Shown here in pieces: positions 25,673 to 39,140 of a stretch of DNA of 64,000 nt. The position numbers and the translations under genes are program-made. The stretch comes from Notospermus geniculatus (lineage: Eukaryota; Nemertea; Pilidiophora; Heteronemertea; Lineidae): positions 631,654 to 695,653 of the forward strand of contig NMRB01000047.1 in assembly GCA_002633025.1 (NCBI GenBank), in the 5' to 3' direction. Below the pieces are notes generated by a model that made no database searches, had not been told where the DNA came from, and was given only the letters and a program-made list of their open reading frames with translations. How positions within the stretch are numbered: the stretch's first letter is position 1; every line of letters starts with the position of its first letter.

Positions 25673-27621
25673 GCAGTATGTGTATGAAAAGATATTGACG
25701 GTAAAAAATCATTTTCACTTCCTCATCCCGATTGAGTCATGTCCCATGAGATTCCTCAAGAGAAATACATGTTGATCAATGGTGAGGATCAATTTAAATG
25801 GTTACGGTGGAGGAGTTGCAGTAAATGTAAAAAGTCATACGCCAACCTCATGGGATCACACCAGTGGTTGCTTTGGGTTGATGGTCCTGCCTCGGGAACT
25901 TCATAGCCAAAAACCTCGTGGCGTTTTCGCTTCGAAACCCTCGACAAAGTGCTCCTTGAGGCCACGAAGTGAACCTAGCTGTCATTCCTGTAACCCACTT
26001 CAATTATGTCTTACCTTAACAAAATTGTGGCTTTTTATCCAGCCTTTTGTCTGCCATCTAAAAAGATGGGTCAAGTTTGGCGCTGAAGTAAAGAAAGCTT
26101 GATCAGCGACAAGATCTTGATCTAATTGCATTCAGGTAGTGAAGACATTTCCGAAATTCGAAAACGGATGAAAAAATAATGACTGGGATTCCTATTCGAA
26201 TCGAATTCTGAAGCCAGATCAAGTTTAGATCCGGTTGTAGTCCGACTCGCTTTCGTAGGCTAAATCATGACTGGTATGATTCGCAGCAGTGAAGACCATG
26301 AAGACATGTCTGTTAAAACTGCTTGCACCTAGGCTTGCGGAGCACATCGCTTCGGAAAGCGGAACTGACGCTCAGCGGTTACATGGCGAACCCACACACA
26401 AGATATAGAATTTCGGCTGCAGGGAGATAAGTATTAATGTGTACTTGATATAGAACATATTATGACCAAAGATGTATCATATTTCGCCAGCAGACTGATA
26501 CCATGCAGTCCGGAGGGTACCGTCCCATGTCATTAGTCTTAAGTATTTTGAGAACTTCACCGTAGTTTTGTATAATGTATCGTGTTAATTGATTGTCGAT
26601 AAAGTTCCTTCAGTTTCAAAAAAGCCTTAAGATATGGAAGCGATATTTCCCCGGTCTGTTTGACTCATTGGCTACAGCCTTTGATGTTCTTAAATTTCTC
26701 ATATTCCAATAATTTATGGTTATATATAGTGTCGATCTTCGTTGGTTTTGTAACGACATCTCCGTTGGTGTTGCTTTTACACCTGTGAAGCGGATATTGG
26801 TCGGTCTTAGAATTGTACCATTGAGGAAGACACACAGAGATGAAAGAGTATTTTATGGCATCATGACCTGCAGGTACATTTGACCGCATGTCTGCTGTTT
26901 TTCTGTAACAGGGGTTTGTAACGAAGAGGACTTTAGGGAAGGAGGGCAGGCCCTGTCAAACCATCCTGAGAATATCATGCAGGCGTTCTTACTGCTCGCT
27001 CCCTTCGTCACCCTTTGTGTGAGCGGATGAAGAGGAGCGAGGTAAAAACCCCTGCTGTGGGAGGATGTGTCAAGCCGTCAAAGCGTTTTCTGAACTGAGC
27101 ATTTGAATTGAACATCGCTTCAGCGAGTGCCCTCCGATGAGACCAACACAAATAATGAACACTCGTTCATTCATTACCCCATCGTTAATCCTCTCGAAGC
27201 CGCTGTCAGCATTGCGGCAGCAAATCTCAGTCCGACAGCCAAGAGCCCTTGAGGAACAGAGGTGGTGGTCTAGAACCTGTCACATGCATCACTCACAGAG
27301 GAAACAATCGCAAATACTGCGGAAAACAGTTATGTTTCTCTGATTGATTATTGGTTTGGGTCATGTCAACCGGGATCGCCAAGGGATCAGATATTTGTAC
27401 AGGCTATAAGACATCAGGCATGATCATTTCGGTTCATGCAGAACTAACGTCATTACATGTATGGTAAAGTGGAGTGGGGGAAGTTGGTTGACGAAAATAT
27501 TCGTTCCAACCACCTAAGATATCCAAGATACAGGCAAATGTTCGAGACTGCAGGCACTTTTATACGTGTAGACGTGAGCTGAAGGGATGAATGTCGTCCA
27601 CTCGTCATCACGCTGAATCCA

Positions 27622-27719
27622 AACCCCTACCCCTATCCCACAACCCTTGATACCTGGCCTCCTACCCCTGACCCCTAAAGCCTACTACCCCTAACCCCTG
27701 ACAGGCAGCCGTTACCCTA
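27622..27719. repeat. Degenerate ACCCCTA-rich tract
   Basis: ACCCCTACCCCTATCCC, CTACCCCTGACCCCTAAAG and TACCCCTAACCCCTGA occur in succession. It is a degraded microsatellite. Confidence 0.8.
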
Positions 27720-30700
27720 GATACTGGGTACCCTGTTCCATAGGATTAGACGACATTTACACCTTTTCCCAACTTGATATGGGAACTAACATTCTTTCGG
27801 GCCGATTGGGGAAATGACGTCTACAAAATTGAGAAGGACGTTAAACTTGTGGGAAAGGCGAAAAAGAGCTATTATATTAACAAATTGGACGTTAATCTGT
27901 CATCAACCTTCCGTATCGTTCCCATTTAATCGATCAACTTCCCAGCCCCGAAAGGCAATCATTCATCCATGACAGCAGCTTGACATGCCGGTCTCTGGGA
28001 GCTCAACCCATCTACCGTTTGCAGCCAATTATCAAACAAGTGCCTCACAAACAGGTTTGGAGCTGGAGACAACTTCTCCAATTTGACCGATACCTTCACC
28101 ATCTGAAAGGAACCTTCTCCGGAAGCTTTCCTCCTTGTTCTGACTGTTGGTGTAAAAGACACTCCAGCCGCAGAGGTAGAAATTAAGTTCTATACCGGGG
28201 GAAGAATACCGGCAATTTGGCAATGCAAATGTTTGGCTGTGCAATTATTTTAGCAAATGGGCTTCGGAATGATGTTCTTAGTATCTGCCTATGGACGGAG
28301 ACCTCGAGTGACCGACTTCGCTGTGAAGTCGAAAGCTAAGCCAGAGGACTTTTTCATGTCATTAGATTGGGCCAGAAGCGGAATTCCTGTTCGTGCATAT
28401 TCCCCCTCCAGCTTTATTGAACGACGGCCACCTTTGTATCTGGAGCTGTTTTCTGATATTTTCCGATGAATCCCAAGCCTTCCGTTGGCGGTTGCTCTCT
28501 ATTGATCATATCGAACCCACTTGTTGTTCTGTTTATGGGCATGACATTGTCGGTCTTTGAATCGTGGACACACCATGGCCGTTTTTCCCTTTTTCTTGGT
28601 GGGGGCGTGTTTCTTGAAGATGTCCATCGGACGTTGCCCGATGTTGACGAGAGTCAAAGGCACAAAGAGATCTTGCAAGGGGACTTCTCTCGCAACGGGA
28701 TCCAGTCGTTTCGCCCACAGGTTTTTTCTCCTATAGCAACAGCCATTAATAAGCCATGGGGAAGCCCAGTTTAGTACTCACACCTTGGAAGCTTTACCGA
28801 CCTCTTCGCCATTGGAAAATATGCTGTACGAAATGATGCTTAAAATTCTACACAAATTCGACCCGTTCGAGGTAGACAGGCCGTGAACACTTGTCAAAGA
28901 CAGCCGTCCCCTCAACTGCTGTGTAAATATTTTCCGCTTTGGTTTAGAACAAAACGTAGCCTACTCGTCTGAAGAAGGCTGTCATCCAGCAAATGCATTG
29001 TTTTTAGATGTAGTAAAGGAAATAAAACTCCGAGAATCTCTACTAGTGTATTTGTTTTCCGTCGTCCCCAGATGTAACATGATTTTTTTTCACATCCAAT
29101 CCAGGGGATGTCTATAGGCCTACTTGAATTTCAATATATCCCACAAGGGATGTTCCTTTACTTCACTTGTACTGGTAAGCAGAGGCGTTTCACTGGGAGA
29201 TTTCATATCGATGTGTTTTTATTTGATAAATGGTAGATATAACAGACGAGCCGAACCGCAACCTGATATTGGCACATACCAAAGTGACACACAGGTTGGA
29301 TACGCTAGCCTAAAACTAGGGGCTAGTCCCCAAGGATTTTGTGTGTGTGGATTGATTCCGTAATGATGGCTATTGAAAGAGGTTTCTGTTGCTCAGGAGC
29401 AAAGACAAGGTCCGCGATACCTGAAGTTGTTGCCAATGATATTGAGAACTGAAGACGCTCTATAATTATCTCACCTATTGGTGAAATTGTTTGCGCTGGA
29501 GATGACAAGTATGACAACGAAGCGGTTCGGGAATTTAACGCCCTTCGTTGTTCGAGACGGCCGCGTTTAATTCGACTCGACTTGTGCCCTACCGATTTTC
29601 TTCGGCAGCATGATTGATTCGGGGGAGGCTGTATGGGCCATTACCTTTACAGATGGGAGATAACACGACGGAAGATTCTGGAGGAAATTTCACCCAGACG
29701 AATCTAAAATACATGTTTCAAAATCAAGTTACAAGCACGATGTACTGAACAAAGATTCGCGACTCGGATTCGTTATTGGTTTTCGTAAGACAGCCAACGT
29801 TACCAGTTATCTATGGGCTCCTTAAGCAACACCCGATCTACCAAGACAAGATGAATCGATATCGAAGAAGTTAGCTAATCAATTATTCTATATAGACAAG
29901 GATTTGGGGAGGGTTTATATAGCCTCGGGGTAGCGACTTTGTTGATATCATTTATAGAGCCAGCGGGGTAAAAAATTCGATATGGACTCAGTGGTTTTTG
30001 AGTGCCCTTTGTCCACTGCTTATCAGTGGCACACGTCCAGTCTGGAACTTGTGCAGGAAAAATGAAAAAAAGTGCTCTCGGCGTTCAGCCAATAAAGGTG
30101 AATAGGGGAAGCAAGCTAAGACCGTTAGAGGAATGCGACAATCAATCTATGGAGCTGATGAAACGCGACTTGTAAACGTGTCTGCGTCTCCCCGCTGATC
30201 TGGGGACAGGTGAGATTAAGCCAGTCCGGTCCATGATGGATTGACCAACGGAACGGTGGTGATTACAGCCTAACAGCTAAGACCTGAAATTATTGCTCAC
30301 TTATGTGTGTAATGTCTCTTCTCGGGCAGTTAATGCCAAGCAACGGGCCACCTATCACTGATCTCACCGGTTCATTATACTTTTTCTGGTCAGTAAAGCG
30401 GTCCTGTACGACTGTAAAATACCGGGCTGTTCAGGACACATCATTGGTCATTTTAATTCGCTCATAGGTTTTACGTGTCTAGACAACGTCGGCAATAATC
30501 AGATCTTACCGAGATGGAGAATTTAGAGCTGGAAGCCTTTTTTGCTACCTGTACGTTCGAAGATTTTTGGGGTGAATCATTTTTAACAGTCTGTCGCCTA
30601 ATACAACGGACGCCACAAGTGCAATCATCATTTCGACAACAAGTTTACTTTTATCTCCATTACGGGGCTCAACAGCTTCCCACAGATTAGACATGAGTTC

Positions 30701-32005
30701 TATCAAAGCTCAGACAGGCAAATTAAGAGGCCTGCAGGTTCAATTTCATTTTTTCTTTAATCTATAATCGTCACCTGCGGCGCAGAATCTAAGTATCAAG
30801 AATCAAATACTAATCACCTGTCGCGCTGTCATCTTTGTCGGTGGTACCACAAAATCGCCAGATTTGATGAACGCTGGGGGCTGTTTCGGGTGTCGGTATG
30901 AATCTAACGTTTCAACCACGCAGCTATCATATTTAACTCCCCACGCAAATTAAACGGTACCTATATCATTCCAAATGTGGAAGATGCAGAAAATAAGCAA
31001 ATGACCAAACTTTTCGAGACTTGTCACTCTTCTTCCTTGCGGCACACATTGTGTTTGTGAGACAATACATTTATTCTCAAGCTAAAGATAGCAACTCCAA
31101 CAATTGTTTGGAATGTTTCCAGACCAACCATACTTACTATCGATATGTTCGGCCAATTCTGATTGGTGATTGCAAGCAATCGTTTTCCAATCTGAAATGA
31201 GTTTATAAGTAGACGTTCCCTGGCGTTAATTTCAGGACCGCTCGTCATTTATTTGCTATTTACCATTTGTGATTGAATGGTACTTGAGCTGAGCGCGGCT
31301 CAGTTTAAGGAAGTAACAAGGAAATGAATATTGTCTGAACCAACCGACAGCATGCAGTCATAGAGACATGAGATATCAATAGCAAAGATAGTGCTCTGAT
31401 CATCCATCTCAAATGGATCCGAAAATCAACGCTAAAATACATTTCTTATCTGTGTACGTTCAGTGAGACCGTAACGTATTGACCAGCATGTCCTGATCAC
31501 GTTGGACGGTAGCTAACTAAGATCTACGACGCTGAGCTTTGGATTGCCCTCAGCTTAGAGTACATGGGTAGTTAGGTACCGTCCTGATATCTGTACCTGT
31601 CGCCCGCAACTGTCGCCCGAATCCCCTTGGACCACGGTACACGATACTAATCGACAGTCCCTCGGTCACCATCTTATCCAAACAAGGCTATCGACTCCGT
31701 ATCAACTCCGTCTTTAGCCTTGTCCGAATCATGTCATCTTTTCCGTTAATGCATAAATTATTAATGAACCTGACCCCTACTTGACCCTGCCTCCGAGCCA
31801 ATCAGAACTCGCGAAACAAATCACCGTTGGACACTTTCTTTGCTCTTCACGCTCGCATTTGTAACACGGATTTTGATTGGCACGTCGATTTTCCTTCGCG
31901 CCCCGATGATTGGCTGAGGCTCTCACCCCTCAGAAACGGGAAATGTGGTGGATTCGAACCAGGCTAGATGGCCGTCAGGCCAGATAGACTGGTGAGAACC
32001 AGATG
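27720..32005. other. Anonymous sequence, no gene recognised
   Basis: The frames at 28257-28774 (70 and 102 codons, adjacent and overlapping) are the densest coding-like patch, but no motif is recognised. A tRNA-like box B on the minus strand (31950-31960) has no matching box A. Confidence 0.4.
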
Positions 32006-32006
32006 N
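32006..32006. other. Lone ambiguous base at the start of duplicated block A
   Basis: A single n directly precedes ATGGCGATAAATCTCG, which is exactly where homology to copy B (47119) begins. Upstream of the n, the sequence has no match to the region upstream of copy B. The pattern looks like a contig join. Confidence 0.9.
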
Positions 32007-33129
32007 ATGGCGATAAATCTCGAAACTTTCTTCTTTACGAGTCGATGAGCAGGTCGTGATATAACGAATCTCTCATCAGTGTCTCATTATATCGCTGTAT
32101 GGTACTTTCACGACTGGGAAGTGATCGCCCAGTGATTGAGCACTCCAGTGCTACTTAACCACCACTCCAAGTCAAAGGGTGGAGTTGAGGGGACAGCAAC
32201 ACTCCATTACCGTGACAAGCTCCTGGCCAGACCTCCAGGAAATGATGACTCTGCGATTAGTCATGTGTTTGACTTTGGTGGAAATGAGCAGGCTTGTCTT
32301 CACTGTGATGAATATTGTCAATCGCAAATCTTTCTGTTTGTCGAACGTACTGAAGGCACTACATCGAACCCAATATGTCTTCATTAACGTAATCTTGGTG
32401 ATAACCCTTCTGAATTTGACAGAATGAGATATCGTTCCCAAGTGCAAGCGAAGTAAAAGGCAAATAGACAGTATTTTGCCGTCAGACGTCGTCTTTCATC
32501 CAAACCGCCTACACACTTCCAAATTGGGAGTTCCCGAGATAGTCTACTTATGGAGTAATAAGTGCCAACGTCGTGAATTGTACGTGTAGTAAGTAGCGTT
32601 GACCTTCTTAAAGTGGTATCCCTCTCGCTACAACTTCTCATCAAGCTTTAATATGCCTAATACAATGATAATGACGAGTAATAAGTTTGCTTAGTTCTCT
32701 TTACAAATACCACTTCTTGTGTGGGAAACGGTTTTCAGCTTCGATACGTGTTTAGCCCCCGGTCTGACGTGCACCATTAGAGCGAAAACGATGATTTCCA
32801 CTCATTTATAACAATTTGTATGTCATTATCTCCTACCCAGAGGTGGCAAATCTTAATTTAGCTAACGCCGTTAGGAACGTGTGTATATAGGTTGATGTTG
32901 CTAATGCGATAACCGTAGTGGAACGTCAAGAATGATGGGAACACCCTTGTTTGAGAGACCAGGGCGCTTCACGATGACATCAACTGCCGAAACACAATTA
33001 GCTATAGGCCAACGAGTGTAGGAAGTATATCGCTGTGTTCCTTTGAACATGATGCTACGCCGAAGGGTTCTGTTCGACAAAGTGTAAGACATAGAACTAC
33101 GCAGTTTCCTCGTGTCTTTTTTTGTGCAG

Positions 33130-33278
33130 TCCAATACAGACTGGCCTGCGGTAATTTTGAAGCACTTGCACTTGAGCGTAATTTGAAAAATCGCCTTGAA
33201 GCTGCTGATGTGCTGTTAACATTTACATTTCGGGAAAAAAAGTTATGTAAAAAAGATGTCTTAGATAAGCGAAGATGA
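33130..33278 (+). CDS. Candidate terminal exon, unknown family (copy A)
   Basis: The acceptor is pyrimidine-rich (GTGTCTTTTTTTGTGCAG, ending 33129). The frame reads QYRLACGNFEALALERNLKN then RLEAADVLLTFTFREKK and stops at TGA, 48 codons. Over the 36 codons comparable with copy B, eight substitutions are seen and six are at third positions (TTG/TTA, CGC/CGG, GAT/GAC, CTG/CTC, TTA/TTG, AAT/AAA). That is the pattern of a constrained reading frame. No family is recognised. The downstream ends of A and B differ. Confidence 0.4.
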
Positions 33279-36086
33279 TATGATATTGTATAAATTTAAT
33301 TGCCTTGGCGAACGTTTGCCCACAATTAAAGGAAAATGCTTTGCTTTGAAAAGTAAGGTATCTTCCACTCTGCATACGGGGCGGCAAGGACGTATAACGA
33401 AGCCGTACAGAATACGTGACTTTTCAAATCATAAATTGTACCGTGTACACCAGAAGCAAGTTTTTTAACATTCGGAGCCTCTCATGAATGTTGTGTTATT
33501 ATATTTCGTGTCCTGTGGCAATATTGATGTCTTCATGTATTTCATATTCATTGCCGAAGGCGAAAAACAAACATGGTTACCATTTGATGATTATCAACCA
33601 TGTGTATTTGGTTCCGATCAACAGTCGACGCTGGCTTTGAAAATAAAGTCAGGGTTTGTTCCATGGGTTCAGCGCACGTCGAACTGGAAAAAGGTGCACT
33701 GCACGAAAAAAAAACTTCGTGTATCTTTCAGTTTCTTAATACTCACAAATCTCATCAGTAATTATAATAAGTACTTCAACACGACCTACTTTGGGGGATA
33801 ACCGTCGAAGGAACCTATCGACCACAGCCGTTTATGCAGGCAATTGGTCAAAGTGACAGGCGAGCACGGGTTAAATGCTGGACGTCCACATCTCCGCACC
33901 TCATATAAATAGATGATGTATTGCTTATTGGGTCTTGCTATTGGCATCCAATGCTCTGGCAAAGGACAAGCGCGTTATTAAAAAGAGATTTAATCAGCGA
34001 TCATTGGGGTGATTTCGTCCTCAAGTGATTTCAGCCACTCTCATTTCGAGTTGTTCGTGACCTAAGCGGACCGTTCCTTCATTGCTTGATTGAAAGACAC
34101 AAGTCCCCGCTGGGATTACATCTATTCTTGGACATGCGCGATAAAAAACGTTTTAACGTCATTATCGGATCGGATGTTTTATCGTGAGACGATCGGTGGT
34201 ACTTTTATGGTATTGCCCAGGGACTTTTGCGCTTATCGCGGCGACCTTGCTGAAGTCGTCGAAGCATGAGTGCAGTGTTCCAAACTGATAGCCTCTGACC
34301 AGTTCCGTGCAGTCAAGTTACGTGGATTTCTCAAGTTTTGTCCACGTTGTCACTGTACACAGAATCGCACTCCTCGTAAATGTACATGTATGCTGGAAAG
34401 CTATCAAGAGTGATATCAGCAAGAGATATTTTGGCTGGCATTCGTAAAAACTAGCTAATACTTTGATTTGCACAGCAATGGCCAATGTAAATATGCATTT
34501 ACAAACTTAAAGTAAAAGCATTTGCTAGCTTTTATAAATATCAGCCAATAGCATGATGTACCGTACCCAAACCCTTAAACACGATTTTGAACTATCATAA
34601 ACCGATATCGAAGAGTGAAACCAACTCCTAACTGAGTTCATCCCGATATCAGAGTCCTCATATTACCATTATTTCTCGACAAGGGCTGTTTGCATTCCGT
34701 TCTACTCCTTCCCAATAAAGCCAGGAAACGATTCATCATTATAACTCTGACGCATAGACAAGAGTCTCGAGGAATCGCGTGCGAATTGATCGAAACGAGA
34801 TGTTTGATCCCTGATGGTCTGTCAAACCAACAATATGCGTAGTCATCATGAAATCACAACGGAGCAGTCTCTTCTTTCGCAGGGAGACACATCGGTACGG
34901 AAGTTCGTTCAAGCGCGGGTACTGTAGGTGTATAAGGCTTGGGTCCCGGGGCTTGGGTTATACTTCATTCCGTTCGTGACATTACATCATACGACCAATA
35001 ACTAAGTGAATGTAAACAGAGTTGATCAATTGTATTTTCCGGATCAGCACCATCGGATGGCAGTGGATTATGAAGAAGCCCTACTACTCAAGACAAGGAA
35101 AGGCGAAGCGATGTGCAGTGGTCGCCTACTTGATTCCGCAAAAAAATCGAATGCAAGTGGAATTTGCACAGAGAGGTTCACAAAATGTTCAAGACTGGAT
35201 TTGGACCCTATCTATTGTCACTGTCTTTTACCATCGTTTTAATCGGCTGATAGGCCAACATTTGACGTTACAGCATCTCCTGACGTACATTTTCGTGAGC
35301 AGAGATCATTAAAGATCATTCATTGCAGTACATGTACATGTACACAAGAATGACAAGTGGAACCGATCAAGAGTCTGTTGACATTATCACCGAGAAAAGG
35401 CTTCTCTTTCTTCGTCAACAAACCCCGGATGAGTAAAACCTCTCAATCTTGCATGTCAGATTGACGTCAGGTTCCCGTGCCATGGAGGCAATCACCAAAT
35501 CTAATTTGCAGTGCATCAGTGCATTACCTTGATTTTTTGTCGAATCAATTCCCTTGCATTAGTGTCGCCGGAACCGCAGGAGCGACGAGTTTGACGGATT
35601 GGAAACAGATCCGAATTCGACGTTCAGCACATTCGGAAACTCTGTCAACCAATGTCGAAGCGGCTCAGAAGAGACATTAGATTTTTTACCAAAGACAGTT
35701 ACGAGGTCCAGGAGGTTTATGTTGAGAGCCTGCACTAAGAAGAGTACATTTACGTCCTAGCCAGGCTAGAGATAACTAGTGATGAAACACTGATACGACT
35801 GATCAGAAAGAACTCTAACGCACTAGAAACATACCTGCCGATACCGACAACGATAGGTGCGCCCATGCAACCTAATCTTTCTGGACACTGACAAACACAT
35901 CGTCACTGTGAATATTTTTCTCCGCTGTATCATAACTGATTGAGCCAATCTGGACACATGAACCGAGTGAACCTTTTCAAGCCTGCCCTAATGTAATGGA
36001 TGGGACGCAGTTAGCGTGGGAGCGGCTAAAGATTTCTCCTGGCAACGTTCTGGGCACCTTCATTGCTTTCTTCTTTTATAGCTTAG

Positions 36087-36147
36087 CGACAACTTGCAAG
36101 TCTCCCAATGACCCTAGTAGGGTCATTGGGAGACTTGCAAGTTGTCG
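36087..36147. repeat. Perfect 61-nt palindrome (29-bp arms, 3-nt loop), copy A
   Basis: The arm starts CGACAACTTGCAAGTCTCCC and ends GACCCT, followed by loop AGT and the exact inverse. No flanking direct repeat was seen. Cruciform potential is high. Confidence 0.95.
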
Positions 36148-36447
36148 ATGAAGGAAAATCGGATGACCTCTTTACATACCGAACATATCCCAATGGGTCT
36201 TTCCTTCCAGATCAAACATAATCGCAGAGATCCAGTAATGTCGATGTCATGTTTCTTTACCTTGAGCAGACTCGGCCGCAGATAAGTCGCGTCAAGCTGA
36301 TCAACAACTGCGTTATAAGGTCAGGGTGAAGTCTGACACTGTATAGGGACAGCTCGATAAAACATATTCATACAAACGTCGTACATGTAAGTTGTTTCGA
36401 CCACGTCACCACCAATCGGGTGACAAGCTCTATAGCCTCAAGAAATA

Positions 36448-36782
36448 CTGTTGGAGGCAGGCTTCTGCAAGTGGTGGACGACATGCAGAATACTGTTGGA
36501 GGCAGGCTTCTGCAAGTAGTGGACGACATGCAGAATACTTTTGGAGGCAGGCTTCTGCCAATGGTGGACGACATGCAGAATACAGTATTGTACTGTTGGA
36601 GACAGGCTTCTGCAAGTGGTGGACGACATGCAGAATACTGTTGGAGACAGGCTTCTGCCAGTGGTGGACGACATGCAGAATACAGTATTCTACTGTTGGA
36701 GGCAGGCTTCTGCCAGTGGTGGACGACATGCAGAATACTGTTGGAGACAGGCTTCTGCAAGTGGTGGACGACATGCAGAGTG
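36448..36782. repeat. Minisatellite, 45-bp unit, seven copies (copy A)
   Basis: Units start at 36448, 36493, 36538, 36593, 36638, 36693 and 36738, with spacing 45 or 55. The 55-bp spacing comes from an inserted 10-bp spacer (CAGTATTNTA). The unit core is GGCAGGCTTCTGC, then GTGGTGGACGACATGCAG. Because 45 is divisible by three, several frames on both strands stay open (15-residue repeats such as EAGFCQWWTTCRILL). Noncoding is more likely. Confidence 0.95.
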
Positions 36783-39140
36783 GACGTTTTCCACCACTCA
36801 GGCTAAAGTGTTGATTTTGAACATGATATTTGACAGCATTTGGTACATTGTCCCCACATTTGCCTGAATCCGTCCATGCACTCAGGGATTGCTGGGCAGA
36901 ACCCTGAGGAGCGAGACCTTCAGCGCAGCACCAACTGACCAATTGTCTTGCTCACGAAATACCAAAGACGTGGTGAGTCTGTCAGTCAAGTGAAAGCAAT
37001 CAAAGACGGAGTTGAGGGAGGGAGTTAACTGAGTTGACTCTTGGTCATTCACTGTGTGAGAGCTATAAGCTTCATTCCCAAACAGTCGGTAGGAAAGCAA
37101 AGGCATTGGACAGGTTTACCTTGTTCACCAAATGTCACTCCTACTTATTATCTCAACGACGTCGACCTGACTTTTTATGATGAAAGTTCCGTATGATAAG
37201 CTTCATGTTGCTATTAATGAAGACCACTACGTGCAAGTAACCATCTTTAAATCTAGCTAAAATTGCGGAAGGGTATATCCCAAACGCACACATAATAACG
37301 GGCACACTATCAACTAATTTGCCCCAATTTTGACCAATTTGTGGTAGTAGCTTCCTAATGATTCTATCACAGCATCAGGTGCATCGCCCATGGGGTGTCC
37401 ACAAAAGGAACACGGTGACTGTTAAGGGGAGCAAGAGAGCAAGAGTAGCCCGTGGCTTGGTCAATGCGACCATTCGAAGAATTTCTGTGACAGAACGCTC
37501 GTTTACCGAAAGATACCAACTGTCAAGAGGCGCCATGATGTTTTTTATACATATGGCCTCGATACAAGAGATGTTTCTGGATTACTCTGTGTCTTACTTG
37601 ATAACCCACTGGCTTTAACGATTGGCATCGGTTGTGGCTGACGAAGTTCTATGAGAACTTCCTTCCGAACGGAGGCATTGGCCGCCAGAATCCCCAAGAG
37701 ACGTAGCAGTCTGTATCGCCAAAGAAAAGATACTGCCAGATCCGTCAGACCTGAAGTGATTTATGTCTGGTCAGTAACGTAGGTCAGATGCGCAATTGTG
37801 CCGTGAGGAGCCGGGGCGTCGGAATGATCAAACTCTTTGTACAGAGGTCCTAGTCGAGCCTTAAGTGTATAGGCCAACATCGCTGCAAAGCAAATTCGTC
37901 AGTTTTCCCTGGTCCTTCACCCAACACTACATGTACGACTAGCACTAGCAGGACTTAATTCGATCTTAGCTAAGATGCTACCATCACGACGGGTGTCTCA
38001 TGTGTCATCGACCCTGAGTACTACATACACTTTCAAGTGAAATAGTTCTTGTGAATGCGGTCGATTTTCATAAAGAAACCAGAGTTATTCGCTATCTAAA
38101 ATGTTATGATACTGATGGTTGAATGAGTACACATATATTTGTAACAGCCTCAATAGCTGTGTCGAGCATTTGGTAATGAAATGGAAAGTGCCGTAAGACT
38201 CTGCACTTCCACTCTTAATTGCTCCAAGAGCTAACACAACAGTAAAAACTCTTTTTCCCACACTGGAACCTTTTAAAGGGAATTTTTTCAACCAACTGCT
38301 GTGGCCACCGAAATTTTCCTCTTAATCACATGCTAAGCTATAGCAACATATGACGAGTATTTTGGAAACCAGGGAGGTTCACGGTCTAAATGACGGGAAG
38401 TATTTATCAGTCTCGAGCTACAGAAGGAGTTAATTGCTTTTCTGTTCAACAGGAAGACACAGAGCAGGCCGACTTTCTGCAATATGACAGCAGATCATAC
38501 TAGTAAGTCACTCGGTCGAGAGAAATGGCTCCGTCCGCTCACATAAACGCCGTTAAGATGGACGTCCGAGCTCAGCGATCACGGCAGTGCCTAATTACCC
38601 TTGCGGCTTGGCGTGGATTACCAACGGATGCGTTCCTAAGTGTAGTATCATTATTTTTCTATGGATAAGTGCTTTTACACCTCAAGGGGAAGCATGGAAT
38701 GTCCAGAACGTCCATGCTTCAGCGAAGGTGACCCGTGGGGATGATTGTTTGCATGCGAACCGTGGCTAAAGTCGCCATCGATACAAGCGGGGAAGAATCA
38801 TCAAAGGGGTTTTAGTTCACATCATGCGATGGACATCAATTTGTCCCCAGGATCGCTAAAACGCCATATTAAAAACCTATTTTTGAGCTGTTTTTAAGTT
38901 GGGGAATGTTTTCATGCAAAATATGGATATAATTCTCTGAATAAAGCGCGATTATTTTTGATTGACAATTGCGTGTCTCATGCATAACTCCACCACATGG
39001 AACGGCGAATTCGCCTTGACAACAACTGCAGAAAAATATCATTGCTGCATTTTTGCATTTTGCAGAAAGGAGTTGCTCGTGATATCATTGGCATCTTTTC
39101 AGATGGTGACACGTTGCGTGATGAAGTTGTCATGAACACT

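Larger units (their letters stand above)
22949..27260. repeat. 3.8-kb tandem duplication, copy 2 (4.3 kb with insertions)
   Basis: It is direct head-to-tail with copy 1. It contains a SINE (23272-23407) and a 539-bp block (25230-25768) where copy 1 has 207 unrelated bases. It ends at GAGGAACAGA (27260), the same sequence that ends copy 1. Confidence 0.95.

Noticed and set aside
31950-31960. tRNA box B on the minus strand (GGTTCGAATCC)
   Set aside because: No box A at a suitable distance and no acceptor stem.
36087-36147. microRNA precursor
   Set aside because: A 3-nt loop, perfect 29-bp stem and an uncompensated mismatch in the duplicate do not fit a conserved pre-miRNA.
36368-36942. Open frames of 128-170 codons on both strands over the minisatellite
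   Set aside because: They arise because the 45-bp unit is a multiple of three and happens to lack stops in several frames. The 10-bp spacers shift frames, and no start or splice context is special.
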